Positions 42,295 to 52,960 of a stretch of DNA of 64,000 nucleotides are shown piece by piece. Positions within the stretch are counted from its first letter, which is position 1, and the number at the start of each line of letters is the position of its first letter. The DNA lies in assembly GCA_000333855.2 (NCBI GenBank), contig CM007321.1, forward strand, positions 1 through 64,000. Direction: 5' to 3'. This stretch comes from Endotrypanum monterogeii (lineage: Eukaryota > Euglenozoa > Kinetoplastea > Trypanosomatida > Trypanosomatidae). The translations under genes were made by a program, and so were the position numbers. The notes beneath the pieces were generated by a model that saw only the letters and a list, made by a program, of their open reading frames with translations, did no database searches and was not told the origin of the DNA.

Positions 42295-43211
42295 CTTTTG
42301 AAGTGACGAGCAATGGAAAAGCAGCCAACACTCCACAGATGGAGTGTATATAAATGTATGTGAGTGTGCGTGTGCGCGATCGTCTGCTGCAAGGTACCCG
42401 TATTTGTGTGCTTGCCTTTATGGAACGAAAAGAAAATGGTGCGGGGAACAAGGAGTGGGGAATGAAAAAAAAAAAGGAAGGGACGGGGGGGCGGGAGGGG
42501 GGGGGGGAAGAAGACGAGTGGAAGCGCCTCTGCACGCGCAGCGATATGTTGCAGCATGCGAGGATGCCTCAAAAATACACGCACAGCGATCGTGCCCTGC
42601 CAATTCTCTTTTATGAATAGTCAAGAAATGAGCTCCCCTCCTCCCATGCTCGGGCGCATGTAGGTCGCGTGGACGTGACGTACAGAGGAGGGGAAGGGGA
42701 AAGAACGGAGAAAGGAAGAAAGGAAGAAAGGTGGGTCAGGGAACGGGGAAAGTGATCCATGAAAGTGTGGGGGAGCCGCCCTAGTGGAGTGGCGATGAAT
42801 AAGCGGACAGCGGAACCCATGGGCAAGATGCAAGAATGGGATGCTGCTGGGGGGAAGGAGGAAGTCAGTGTGGGTGTCACACTGAAGGTCTTCGCACATG
42901 TCTAAAGACTCAAATTTATTGTGTCAAGCGCTTACAGAGATCCCCGCTACCGATGAGGGTGGGGAGGAAGGAGTCGTGCACAGCAGCAGCATCAACAATA
43001 TGAAGAAGAAGGAAAAAAACAAGATAGAATCACGAAAGACTGGGAAAGGAAGGAGAGGGGGTGGGGAGGCACGACTGTAGGCCATCACAACAATGATGAT
43101 TCCGATGATGGCGGTTGAGGATGTGCGCAGCACAAAGGCAAAAAAAAAAAAGGGGCAAACAGTCACCACCCTCCTCCCCCCCCCCAATTGGACCACAACA
43201 TGACCGACTCT
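42295..43211. other. Intergenic region, no gene seen
   Basis: G-rich stretches at about 42485-42508 and 43042-43070 on the plus strand and a poly-A run near 43140-43151. Frames here are repeat-rich. Confidence 0.5.
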
Positions 43212-43799
43212 TTATTGTGTCCCTAGATCGCCTCCCTCTCGCCGCACACGCTTCAGATGTTCTACCAACTGTGCCTCCTGCTGCCGGCGGCGCTCCTCCT
43301 CGGTGCGATGTCTCTCGACCTCCTGAACCGAGCGGTCGAACGCGCCACCGATGCGGGCGCCATCACCCGTGGAGGAGGCCGCTGCTGCCTTGACGCCAAA
43401 CGCGGAGGCGAACTTGGCTGCGGTCTTGGCATTCTCAGTCTTTTGATGCACCTTCAGCTGACGCTTGGCCGCAACGAGCAACGACTGGTAAAGCTCTGCA
43501 CATTCCCGATCGACTGTGACGGCGTCTATCCCGGCGGCCTCACGTTCCTCGCGGTACAGCCACACGCGCAGCCGTACATCACGTAGTGCGCGATGGGACT
43601 CGAGCCGTGCTGCCATTTCACGGTTCTCCCCTTGTGCACGGCGTTGCTCGAGGGGGTTAATCGATGTCCCACCCTCCTCCGCTGCTCCGCCCTGTACGAC
43701 AGGCGCCAGACCTGCGGCAGAGACGTTCACGCGGCTGCGCTGAACATAGCCGCTCAGACCTGTACCCTTGACTGCGACTGCCTCCACGCCGTTGTACAT
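43212..43799 (-). CDS. Cwc21/SRRM2-like spliceosomal protein (cwf21 domain)
   Basis: The 195-residue product starts MYNGVEAVAVKGTGLSGYVQR, matching the extreme N terminus of Cwc21/SRm300 (MYNG...GSGTNGYVQRN). The next region, ENREMAARLESHRALRDVRLRVWLYREEREAAGID, matches the cwf21 domain pattern of alternating R, E and L. The C-terminal part is Ala-rich and charged. Cwc21 sits near the 5' splice site and catalytic centre. In trypanosomatids it would serve trans-splicing. The MYNG start at 43799 is fixed by the family N terminus; upstream Mets were rejected. Confidence 0.85.
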   Translation of the reverse strand: MYNGVEAVAVKGTGLSGYVQRSRVNVSAAGLAPVVQGGAAEEGGTSINPLEQRRAQGENREMAARLESHRALRDVRLRVWLYREEREAAGIDAVTVDRECAELYQSLLVAAKRQLKVHQKTENAKTAAKFASAFGVKAAAASSTGDGARIGGAFDRSVQEVERHRTEEERRRQQEAQLVEHLKRVRREGGDLGTQ

Positions 43800-44175
43800 G
43801 ACGAGTGTATTTTTCCGTGTCGCACTACACTGTAGTCGCCTCGCCAACAGCAATTCTAGTCAACTTCCGGAACACACCGCGTCGGGCTCTTGTGATGTTT
43901 GGATAACTAGAAGAGGAAGAGGAGGGAAAAAAAAATGGAAGATGCATCACGACATAACAGAAATTAGGAATCATACGATGGTCATGAACTATTGTCGAAG
44001 AATGGGGAATGGCGAGTCACAACGTTTTTTTTTTTTTTTAAGGGGAGGGGGGCGGGCCTCCAACGGGTACCGCAGCCACGATTCCCGCGCAGCGAGTCGA
44101 ATGCCTACCACCACCCACCCCAAAAAAAAACCCTCCACGAACTCACGCCTCCACACCGTCACGCGAGCAGCAGTC

Positions 44176-44206
<31 letters not shown>

Positions 44207-44367
44207 TGCAAGGGAGGGGGGGAGGGGGGGAGGGGGGTTGTGAGCCGTCGAGTAAGGCGTGACTCATTTCACGTGAAGATAATCGCTGCAGGTGCGCAAA
44301 AAATCCCCCGAAGATGGAAGAAAAGTAAGCTTAGGTGCTCTCATCGCCCCAGGTGTACACGAGGACG
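43800..44367. other. Intergenic region with GT array
   Basis: No gene seen. (GT)n at 44177-44200 and G-rich tract at 44215-44236. A T13 run lies near 44026-44039. Confidence 0.5.
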
Positions 44368-45177
44368 CTACTCGATAGCTCTCATCTTTTTATAGGCAGC
44401 CACGCTCGCGTCGTCAAGCATCGGAGCACCGTAAACCTCTTCCAAGTCGCGTACGAGCGCGAGGACGAGAAAGCAAAGCAGGTCACGCGCCTGAAGAAAC
44501 CGATCCTTCTGCTCCGCCTCCGTCTCCAGTGCGAAACGTTGGGTGAGCTCCGGCACCTCCCACCGCCGCTGCACGCGGCATGCCTTCCGCAGCTCGTGCG
44601 GCTGTAGGCGCATAAATAGAGGCTCGCCCTCGTACAGGTGGTCCTGCAGCTTACGCGTTGAGCGCTCGTTGTAGATAGCGGGGTCACGCGGACTCCACAG
44701 CGTCCAGCTCTGGCGACAGTCCGCTGTGTCCTGCGCCACCGTCCAGTGCGCCGGCATCGCCGGCGCCAGCAGTGGATCGCAAAAACCAGATCTGGAAGAA
44801 GTGCACGACGGCGAGCACGACACTGACAGTGCAGGACTACGAAAGGACTCCTGTTGTGCCGCTGAAGTGTCTTCGTAGCGCCTCTGATAGCGGTCGCTCG
44901 TCCGCCCTGAGTAGGGGGCATCGACGCTAACGTAGACGTCGTACGTGTTGCGCTGTCGACGCACACCAGCCAAGGAAGACGTGGACTGCCGGCTGATATC
45001 AATGCCGATCTCCTTCATGACGGCTATCGCCAAGGGGTGAAGGGTGCCGAGATGGTGCGAGCCCCCGCTGCACACAAACAGGCGGCCACCAGTGAAGGTC
45101 CGCAGAAACGCCTCGGCCATCTGCGTTCGTGCTTGATTGGTGACGCCGGCAACAATGATCCCACGGCAGATGCTCAT
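44368..45177 (-). CDS. ArsC/LMW-PTP-like protein lacking the catalytic Cys
   Basis: The 269-residue product aligns with the arsenate reductase / low-molecular-weight tyrosine phosphatase fold: GIIVAGVTNQARTQMAEAFLR replaces the usual CXXNXXRSQMAEAxLR loop, then HPLAIAVMKEIGIDIS follows. At the catalytic Cys position (CX5R) there is Gly11, with Arg17 kept; the codon is GGC, one base from TGC. A later WTVAQDTADC segment recalls the W...DP of the family. Without the Cys neither arsenate reduction nor phosphatase chemistry is expected, so it could bind phosphate-like ligands or be a structural pseudoenzyme. Length exceeds the family's 130-160 because of a Ser/Arg-rich insertion and a C-terminal helical extension. 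Confidence 0.75.
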   Translation of the reverse strand: MSICRGIIVAGVTNQARTQMAEAFLRTFTGGRLFVCSGGSHHLGTLHPLAIAVMKEIGIDISRQSTSSLAGVRRQRNTYDVYVSVDAPYSGRTSDRYQRRYEDTSAAQQESFRSPALSVSCSPSCTSSRSGFCDPLLAPAMPAHWTVAQDTADCRQSWTLWSPRDPAIYNERSTRKLQDHLYEGEPLFMRLQPHELRKACRVQRRWEVPELTQRFALETEAEQKDRFLQARDLLCFLVLALVRDLEEVYGAPMLDDASVAAYKKMRAIE

Positions 45178-46109
45178 GTCTCTGCGCTCGAGAGATCTCC
45201 CAGTGCAAACGTATACGTATGTTGCAGATGGTCAGGACGCATACAAATAAAATAAATTAATTAAAAAAATTTTAAAGTTCGAGGGAGAGGGAGAGGGACA
45301 GGTGGGGATGGGGAGGCATACCGCAGTCTCTGCAAAGGACAAGGTGCAAGCACACCAGAAAAGAAAAAAAAAAAAAAGGAGCGCGGGAAAGGGATGATGT
45401 GGGTAGAAGAAGTGGAGGCAGGAGAAGCGGAGCGAGAGGGAAGGGGAAAGGGGTGTGGCACTCCAGCAAAGCGAGACTCAGGCACGAAGACTAGCAGAAG
45501 ACCCCACCTTCTTTTCTTTTCTTCGGCCCGTGCACCATTTCGGAAGTGATGTCAACTCTCGATCAAAGAGGCGGCACACTTCCCCCCCCCCTTTCTCCCA
45601 CAAAGAACTGTGCGCCTTCACAGGCGCTGTATTTCCTGCACCCTCATGGGTGCGGGCCCGGGTATGCCCCTACTTCCTCCCCCCTCCGCATACCCTTCTC
45701 TTTTTGCCTCCACGACCTCTTCTTGATTAGTGCTGTTGTTGTTTTGCTTCTGTATGTTTTTTTTTTTCCACACACGCGCACACAACCTACACACGTGTCA
45801 ATGCATGTATTCTGAGTAGTCATAATAACTGTGGGAAGGGTCTGCGCCAACGAAGTCACTGCCGAGAGACGTGTGCCCGGGGCCACGACAAGGCAGAACT
45901 ACACGGAATGGCCCTCGACAGAAATGATGAAGTAGTGCATTTTTCATTCATTCTTGTTTTTTTTTCTGAGCAATTTTTTATTTGAATCAAAGGAAAGCAG
46001 GGGAAGCAGAGAGAAGAGGAGGCGAGACGTGTGACTGACATGGAGATATGAGTCAAACAGGAAAAGACGACGCGCGCGCGCCGGACACACAAAGAAACAG
46101 AGCGTACAC

Positions 46110-46142
<33 letters not shown>

Positions 46143-46181
46143 ATCATACACGCGGTCACTCTTTTCTTTTTTTTTCCCCGG
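45178..46181. other. Intergenic region, no gene seen
   Basis: Poly-T/poly-A tracts near 45364-45377 and 45758-45769 and (GT)n at 46110-46135. The segment at 46158-46180 is pyrimidine-rich on the plus strand immediately past the stop of the next gene. Confidence 0.5.
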
Positions 46182-48995
46182 TCAACTGCAACCTTTTGTG
46201 TGGGGGAGGGGCCCCCTCGTGTTGGCTCGGTTTGTCGTCAACTTCTCCCCCTCCCCTCTGGGCCCAGCCTTGGCAGCTGTCGGACGCACTACGACATCGA
46301 TGTATCCGGCTTTGATAGACTTCACCTTCACGACCGCGCCCAGGAAAGGGTCTGTCTGGAGGTCCTCCATGACAGTCGGGTATAGCGATTGATGACCACG
46401 CTTGCTGTGCTTTCCCTCCCCTGTCACAATGCGCAGGTGGCCGATACAGCGATCTTCGCAAAGACGCACTCGACGGACGAGTACGTCGTGCACCTCATAG
46501 GAGTAGAAGCCGTGTAGATCCAGGGTGCTCATCGCACCCGCGCTCAGCCGCTCGTGCTCCAGAGCAAGCATCGCCAACCGGTTCAATCGATGATACTCGA
46601 CACCAAGTCGACGGCCCTCGCAGCTCAGCAGCTTCGCCATTCTGCCATCGTTCCTCGCAAAGGCTGCACTGGCCTGGCCGAGAAGACGGCAGCGCTGCGC
46701 GTTAATCAGGCACGCCTGCTCCCGCACCCGCCTCCAGTCACCCAGCAAGAGTATTTCCTTCTCTGCCTCCAAATACGCCGCGTGGGCCTCCACGCTGCTC
46801 TCCACATGAGCCTCATGCGCAACCCCGGCACTGATGGCGTCTGCCTTGGTCGCCCCCACCGCTGCAGCACCACCCGCGTTACCCCGCGGTCCCGAAACTC
46901 GCCTATCGCCGGAAAGCTTCCCCTCCGGCACCACAGCGGTCATGGTGGACTCGAGATGAAGCATCTCCTTCGTCAGATCATTCAACGCTGTGGTTGCACG
47001 ACTCCATTGTCGGTCTGCGGCGCAGTAGGCACTACGCACCACCTCGGCGTCAAGGCCGGGGAACATGGCGCAGAGCTTCTCCACCCGGAGGTGGTCGACT
47101 GGGGCCATAGCCGTGGTGCTCTCGTTCCATATAGCGGACCGAGCAACTCGCTCCTGTGCACAGAGAAGGGCAGAGTACGTCTCTGAGAAAGAACCGTCAT
47201 TCTGCGAGAAGACCACCTCCACCGCTGACGGCTCGACTGCTGGAAAGAGGGACACGAGGGTCAGGATCGCGTTGTGGCGCTCCGCCACCTTCGCGGCAGC
47301 GGCGCCATCCGCAGCCTCCTCGCGCGCCTCTGCCTCCTCCGCAGTCGCCAACGCAAGCGCAGCCGCGACGTCCTCCACATCGGTCGTTGTTGAGACGACG
47401 TCCAGGCGAGCAACAACGTCGCTTGCAGCAACCGGGTCCCCACCGCTCATGCGAAGCGCCTGCAGCACCACCATCGGCTTGACATCCGGGAAAACCTCAA
47501 CCAGTTGCATGAAGACATCAAACTCGGAGGCGCTAATGAAGTCGTTGCTGTCGCCACCGCAACCCTCCTCCTCTGCTGCAGACTTCACCAGAGGCGAAGA
47601 CTCACAAAAACGCCTGTGGTCCTCCTCAGACGGCAGCGCACACAACAGTGATGAACCACACAGCAATGCGTCGGGACCCGAGAAGACCCCTGCCATCTTC
47701 GCCGTCGTCGTTCCATTGAAAAAATTGCCCTGGAGGCGATGTTTCGGTGTGTGCGTGGGTGGTGAGTCCCTCCTCGCTTCCGTGACCCACACCTCCTCCC
47801 GCGCCGCGGCGCTGCGAGCCATCAGCTTGGCGTGGAACTCCGCCTCGGTCTCATGGCGATAGTGGCAGTCGTCAGAGCTGTAGCGGCAGCTACCGTGAAG
47901 GAAGTGCATGCAAACGTCAGCATCACGATCGATGTAGGCGCAAGCGTCACCGTACTTGCAGCTGCCGTACTGCGCAATACACGGGTGACGCGCACGGCGG
48001 GGCTGAGCCGCTGTCTTTGTTGGAGGACGGGAAGAGGACGGCAGCGTGGAACGTGCCAGCTGCGGTGAGGTCAGCTGAGCAGCACCCGTTATGTTTTTGA
48101 GCAAGTCAAGGAAGGGTGTCGGGTGCGTCGTTTTCTCGGATTCTGGCTCCCATTCAGCAGCAAACGCGCCGCCTCCGTCTGGGATATCAGCCATCGCGTC
48201 GTCTGTCGTATCACCCGCTCTGACTCGGAAGCTGCACGGGGGGGACTGAAGCATCGGCTCGGTATACGATGGGACAGACCCGAGAATGCGGCCAAAAGCC
48301 GATGCGGGCGGCGGCACGGATGCGAGCCCTGCATGTGCGGCGCCAGCACTACCCTGCCCATCCCCAGCACCACACCCGTCAGCGTCGCCCTCGTCATCGA
48401 TAACCTCAGCTATTCGAAGCTTCGAGCCCATCCCCTCTACAGTGTGCACGCGGTAACTCACATCACCGCACCGCAAACGTTCGTCGGCGGCGTCGCCGTC
48501 CTCCGTAGGGCCCCAGACATGCGTGCGCGTGTCAACGCCGTCAACTTGGTGGCGACGTCGACATGTGTCTCCGTAGATGCAGGAGCCTCGAAGGTGATTC
48601 ATACACACGTCACCGGGCATCTCTTTGAAGAGGCATGCCTCACCGTACTGGCACGACCCAAACTGTACGACACAGGGATGTAGCCGCCTCTGCTGTTGGC
48701 GTAAGGCCTCCGTGACGGGAGAAGGCCCGAGGAAGCTCGATGCTGCAGGCGGCTTCACGCGATGCAGCGATGGGATGACGACCGACAGGGTGCTTGTTGA
48801 CGCAGCCGACTTGTCTACCCCGTGCGGTCGCTGCTGCTGCTTCGCCTCCTGATCACGCTGCCGCTCGAGGATTTGCAAGGCGACATGCACATTGTTGCCC
48901 GCATCCTTGAGCGCCTGTGTAGCCTTGGCCTTGCCGAATCCCTTCGCTGTTAACTGTTTAACGTGGTCGTGGTGACCCTTGCCACCGAACCCCAT
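46182..48995 (-). CDS. UBA-CCCH-CUE-Smr multidomain protein, likely RNA-binding
   Basis: The 937-residue product begins with a UBA-like domain (about 8-45: VKQLTAKGFGKAKATQALKDAGNNV). Two tandem zinc-finger blocks follow, each pairing a degenerate finger lacking the final His with a canonical CCCH finger (first block about 108-149, C-x7-C-x5-C-x3-H; the second repeats the design). Three CUE/UBA-like helical units lie in the middle (for example VEVFPDVKPMVVLQALRMSGGD). The C-terminal end holds a DUF1771 helix (ARNDGRMAKLLSCEG...) and an Smr domain with LDLHGFYSYEV and GEGKHSKRG. Smr is a nuclease-type domain in mismatch and RNA quality-control proteins. The combination suggests an mRNA-binding, ubiquitin-linked quality-control factor. 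Confidence 0.85.
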   Translation of the reverse strand: MGFGGKGHHDHVKQLTAKGFGKAKATQALKDAGNNVHVALQILERQRDQEAKQQQRPHGVDKSAASTSTLSVVIPSLHRVKPPAASSFLGPSPVTEALRQQQRRLHPCVVQFGSCQYGEACLFKEMPGDVCMNHLRGSCIYGDTCRRRHQVDGVDTRTHVWGPTEDGDAADERLRCGDVSYRVHTVEGMGSKLRIAEVIDDEGDADGCGAGDGQGSAGAAHAGLASVPPPASAFGRILGSVPSYTEPMLQSPPCSFRVRAGDTTDDAMADIPDGGGAFAAEWEPESEKTTHPTPFLDLLKNITGAAQLTSPQLARSTLPSSSRPPTKTAAQPRRARHPCIAQYGSCKYGDACAYIDRDADVCMHFLHGSCRYSSDDCHYRHETEAEFHAKLMARSAAAREEVWVTEARRDSPPTHTPKHRLQGNFFNGTTTAKMAGVFSGPDALLCGSSLLCALPSEEDHRRFCESSPLVKSAAEEEGCGGDSNDFISASEFDVFMQLVEVFPDVKPMVVLQALRMSGGDPVAASDVVARLDVVSTTTDVEDVAAALALATAEEAEAREEAADGAAAAKVAERHNAILTLVSLFPAVEPSAVEVVFSQNDGSFSETYSALLCAQERVARSAIWNESTTAMAPVDHLRVEKLCAMFPGLDAEVVRSAYCAADRQWSRATTALNDLTKEMLHLESTMTAVVPEGKLSGDRRVSGPRGNAGGAAAVGATKADAISAGVAHEAHVESSVEAHAAYLEAEKEILLLGDWRRVREQACLINAQRCRLLGQASAAFARNDGRMAKLLSCEGRRLGVEYHRLNRLAMLALEHERLSAGAMSTLDLHGFYSYEVHDVLVRRVRLCEDRCIGHLRIVTGEGKHSKRGHQSLYPTVMEDLQTDPFLGAVVKVKSIKAGYIDVVVRPTAAKAGPRGEGEKLTTNRANTRGPLPHTKGCS

Positions 48996-50265
48996 CCTTA
49001 ATCGCCTCCGCACCAGAAAAGCAGACAATACATACACAGCAAGGCTATGTCAGACACGCGAGAGGTTTTCTGACGTCGTCCGGAAATCTCCCCGGACCCC
49101 CAAACATAAAAACACACGCACAGACAGACAGAGACACGTTTGGAGAATTTATGTAAAATAAATTTGGGGTTGATCACCACGTTTTTGCTTCTTTTTTTTT
49201 TTCGTGAAGCTCAACTACCGGAGGAAGGAGGGGAGGGGAGGGGGTGAGAGATAAAGGGAAGGATGCATGATGAGGTGCCTACAGGGAAGGGGGAGAGAAG
49301 GAGACGGCAATACGCGGTGTGGCTAGGCAGTCCCATCTGTGTGTGTGTGTGTGTGTTTATGTGTATGTTCGGGCCATGTGGCTGCCACAACGCTCCGTCT
49401 TTCCCAGTCCCTTCATTTGCCTCACGTGGCTCAACACGATGTTTTGGCCCCTTTCTTCTCTGGTGACACACAGAGCTCACATGGAGGCGTACCTGTGGAG
49501 TTACAGGAAAAAGGGGGAGGGGGGCACAGCCATCAAGAAAGATGGCGCCACCCCTTGTCGCCAATGTCACCTCTGCTGCTGCTGCTGCTGTCGTCGCCGC
49601 ACCAAGTCTGCGCAGGGAAGGGGGAGAGTTACGGGCAAAGTGAATACGCATACCGGCACGGAGACACAGAGACAACAACACAGACACAGAAATACGGCGA
49701 TATATATGTATATATATAGTATATATATACATATATATATATATATATACTATATATATACAGTATAAATTTATGTAGACGGAAGATCATGATTTGCTCG
49801 TCCGTGGTGGTGTCTAAAACTACATCAGATATGAACAGGGAAGAAAAATGTGTATTGGGCAGGGAGGGGGAGGGGGAGGGGGAGGGGCGCGACGAGTTAT
49901 CCCACCCAAAAAGACGGAAAAACACATCAACACGGGCATGCGGATGTGAAAAGGAAGACTGTGGGATGGAGACGTGAACAAAATGTGTACAAGACCATGA
50001 CCAGCAAAGGTCAACGCTGACAGGCGACTCCCACCACCACCTACACACACTCTCTCACACTCTCTCACACACGCACGCACGCATATACTATAAAATGAGG
50101 GAAAAGGGGGTGCAGCCGCATTCACACCCATTGCCTGCCCTACTGCCCACACACGAGCCCTCCTCTCGTTAACATTGAGTACTAGGTCCATCCCTTCCTC
50201 GTGTATCGTAGCCCCAACGATTTCTCTCACTCCAGACACTCCCTGCTCCTCCTCTCGCGTCCTCC
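48996..50265. other. Intergenic region with a TA palindromic cluster
   Basis: No gene seen. (GT)n at 49338-49356, a multi-part TA cluster at 49697-49761 that reads as interrupted palindromes, and a GAGGGG repeat at 49863-49888 on the plus strand. Frames here are repeat artefacts. Confidence 0.55.
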
Positions 50266-51276
50266 CTACAGAGTGGTATCGAGAACTGCACAGTCAGTGA
50301 TCACGATTTTCGCTTTCGGTGCCTGGTTGTGACCGACCTCCACTCCGTGAATCGCATCCACCACCCGCATGCCGTCGACAACTCGGCCAAAGGCGATATA
50401 TTTCTCGTTCATCCACGACATGGGTCGGCGTGTAATGTAGAAGGAGGAGCTACTGGTGTGCGGGCCGTCATTGCACATGCCGATGACACCAGCTGCGTCA
50501 TGCGGGATACTGTAAGTCTCGTCGGGAAAGCATCGGCCATAGCATGAGTACCCGCCATTGCCGGTGTGATCCCCCGTCACGTCACCCGCCATCACCCATG
50601 CGTCTTTTAATATACGAAAAAAAAAGGTTCCCTTATAGCCGATTCGCTGCACCTCCTGTGCGGGCGGTGGGCCCAACACGTCGCTGCTGTCGACGATGTC
50701 GTCCCGGACAACCGCGGTGCCACGACACAATTCACAAAAATTTTTACAGGTCAACGGTGCCACGGCGCTGTACAGCTCAAACCAAATGCGCCCCACCGCC
50801 ACCTCATCAATGGATATATCCATCCAGCAGTACTGGCAGTCACGTGATGCAAGGAAGGTGATCCACGCGCGCTGCCCTTGCGCCGTGTAGTACTCCTCTG
50901 AAGCGACAGACGTGTAGCCCGTGTAGGCAGCGATGCTGTCCAGGAACGTCGCGGCGGTGAGCAGGCGTTGTGTCGTGTTTTCATTGCCGTGCTGCACCAC
51001 CAGTACAGTGGTAGACTCGTCAGCAGCTGCGGATGTCGCGGTACTCGGCTCGCTGTCGCCAGGAGAGGACGAGTTGGTCGGCTTCTGCAGAGGTAACTGA
51101 CTCGAGGCTGCCCACGCAGCACGCCGCTCTTCGAACTCTCGCGGAAACTCTAGTGTCACGGCGACTACGTATGACTCTGAATAATCTTCATTCACGTACG
51201 CAGCCGCCTCCGCGCAGCGCTGAAAATCTGGCGACGTGACGAGTCCGTAGACAGTGAAGGATGTGATGCACGACAT
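50266..51276 (-). CDS. Divergent cyclophilin-type peptidyl-prolyl isomerase
   Basis: The 336-residue product has an N-terminal region of about 170 residues of unknown type and a cyclophilin domain at the C terminus. Recognisable are the FELYSAVAPLTCKNF strand, FFRILKDAWVMAGD (catalytic Arg kept in FFR), a GNGG loop, CYGRCFPDE, MCNDGPHTSSSSFYI, and W at SWMNEKYIAFG. The usual catalytic-site Gln of MCQGGDF is Met here. It may therefore be weakly active. The Met at 51276 was chosen because upstream sequence to 51621 is low-complexity Ser/Phe-rich with poly-P; the protein has no clear signal peptide. Confidence 0.85.
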   Translation of the reverse strand: MSCITSFTVYGLVTSPDFQRCAEAAAYVNEDYSESYVVAVTLEFPREFEERRAAWAASSQLPLQKPTNSSSPGDSEPSTATSAAADESTTVLVVQHGNENTTQRLLTAATFLDSIAAYTGYTSVASEEYYTAQGQRAWITFLASRDCQYCWMDISIDEVAVGRIWFELYSAVAPLTCKNFCELCRGTAVVRDDIVDSSDVLGPPPAQEVQRIGYKGTFFFRILKDAWVMAGDVTGDHTGNGGYSCYGRCFPDETYSIPHDAAGVIGMCNDGPHTSSSSFYITRRPMSWMNEKYIAFGRVVDGMRVVDAIHGVEVGHNQAPKAKIVITDCAVLDTTL

Positions 51277-52112
51277 AGTGATCCGGGGCGATGCTAATGA
51301 ACTGCCGGGCTCGCCACCACCACTAGACACACGCACACACGAAACGAGAAAAACAAAAGAGGACGAGAAAGAAGCGCACGCGAAGGAGGACACAGTGGAG
51401 CTTGAGGAAAAAAAAAAGAATGAGGGGTGAAGAGGAGGACAGCCTACGCAAATGACCCGTGAGGTAACGGTGTCTCTCATGGGAATAGCATTCACCTCCA
51501 CCGCGCACATGACGGGCGGGGGGGGGGGGGGGGATTGTAAATGAAAACGAAAAGAGGCATTGAAAGATGTAGAGTAAGGATACATGGATTTGCCATCAGT
51601 CGGAGGTGCATACCGTCGCATCCATCACAACGGGGAGGGGTGCAGGAAACAACGTACACACACACACACACCTACGCACCTCCCACACCTAAACCCTAAT
51701 AAAACCTGGCAAGGCCGCCATCTGCGCACTCTCTCGTGTACAGACTGATGCTGCCTGATACGCGTGCAAGCCTTCGAGCATTCATACCCCCCCCAAAAAA
51801 AAACAAATATATATATATATATATAGTTTTGTTCTTTTTTTCTTTTTTTTTGCTCCCTCTTTTGGTTTCAGCTTCCCTCGAGGAGCATAGGCCGTGTCGT
51901 ACACTGCATGATGTCGAGAAGAGCGCACATCGGCTACACCACCGGTGGCACCGGTCCTCACCCGCTCCAGTTGCATGAGGGCGTGTCATACTCCACCAAC
52001 AGTCCCCCCTTTGTTTTTCATGCGACCCCGACTTGTGTGAACCATCACTTCCCCATCGCGATCCCTCGTGCGAAAAGGTAGGAGAGCGAAGTCCTCCTGT
52101 CTGTGTCTGAGC

Positions 52113-52143
<31 letters not shown>

Positions 52144-52926
52144 TTTTTTTATGTCGTCGCCGTTTCTCCCAGCGATGAGAGGAGGTAACCCCATGTTTCT
52201 TTGTGTGTCGCCGTGTGCTCGGTGTGAAAAACAGCGCTGCATTATGTAGATGTCCTCAACAGACACAAACAAACAAAAAAAAATGGTATTTACACCCACA
52301 TTGAGACACACACACACACCCAGAAACACACAGAGAGAAACACATCTGCCCTGTTAGCCTCCTTTCCCGAGTGCCCTACAAATCCTCTCTCGCCTCTACT
52401 GCAGACGTGAGCAGCAACGTGTTACATTGACCTCACCCCGTGGCAGACCAGCAGCCCCGTCACCGCCACAAGTGGCTTCGGACTTGGGAAGAGGAAAAAA
52501 GGGAAGAGAGGGATGCACAATACATCGCAGGTAACGCAAGCAGCGACGGCACAGATGCGCCAAGGCAATGACATCCGTGTGTAAACGCCTTACCTTTGTG
52601 GGAAAGAGGGAGAGAGGCAGAGAGGAAGGAATAATGGGCAAAAAAAAATAAAATACCCAACACCTCTGACGAAGACAAAGATGACAGCGATGCCGACAGC
52701 AGCAACACGCACGAGAAAAAAAATGAAGGTAAAAAAAAAAAAAAAACAATCGACACGTGATCATCAGCCGACAGTTTTGAGTATCTCAGGCCTGTGTCGA
52801 CCTCTTCACTCATCACCGCTGATACACATTCCATCCCATATGATACGTAGCGGGGGAATAAAGTAGGAGGGGGGGGGGAGGCACGCCTCGGATATATATA
52901 TATATGTATACGTATATATATGTATA

Positions 52927-52960
<34 letters not shown>

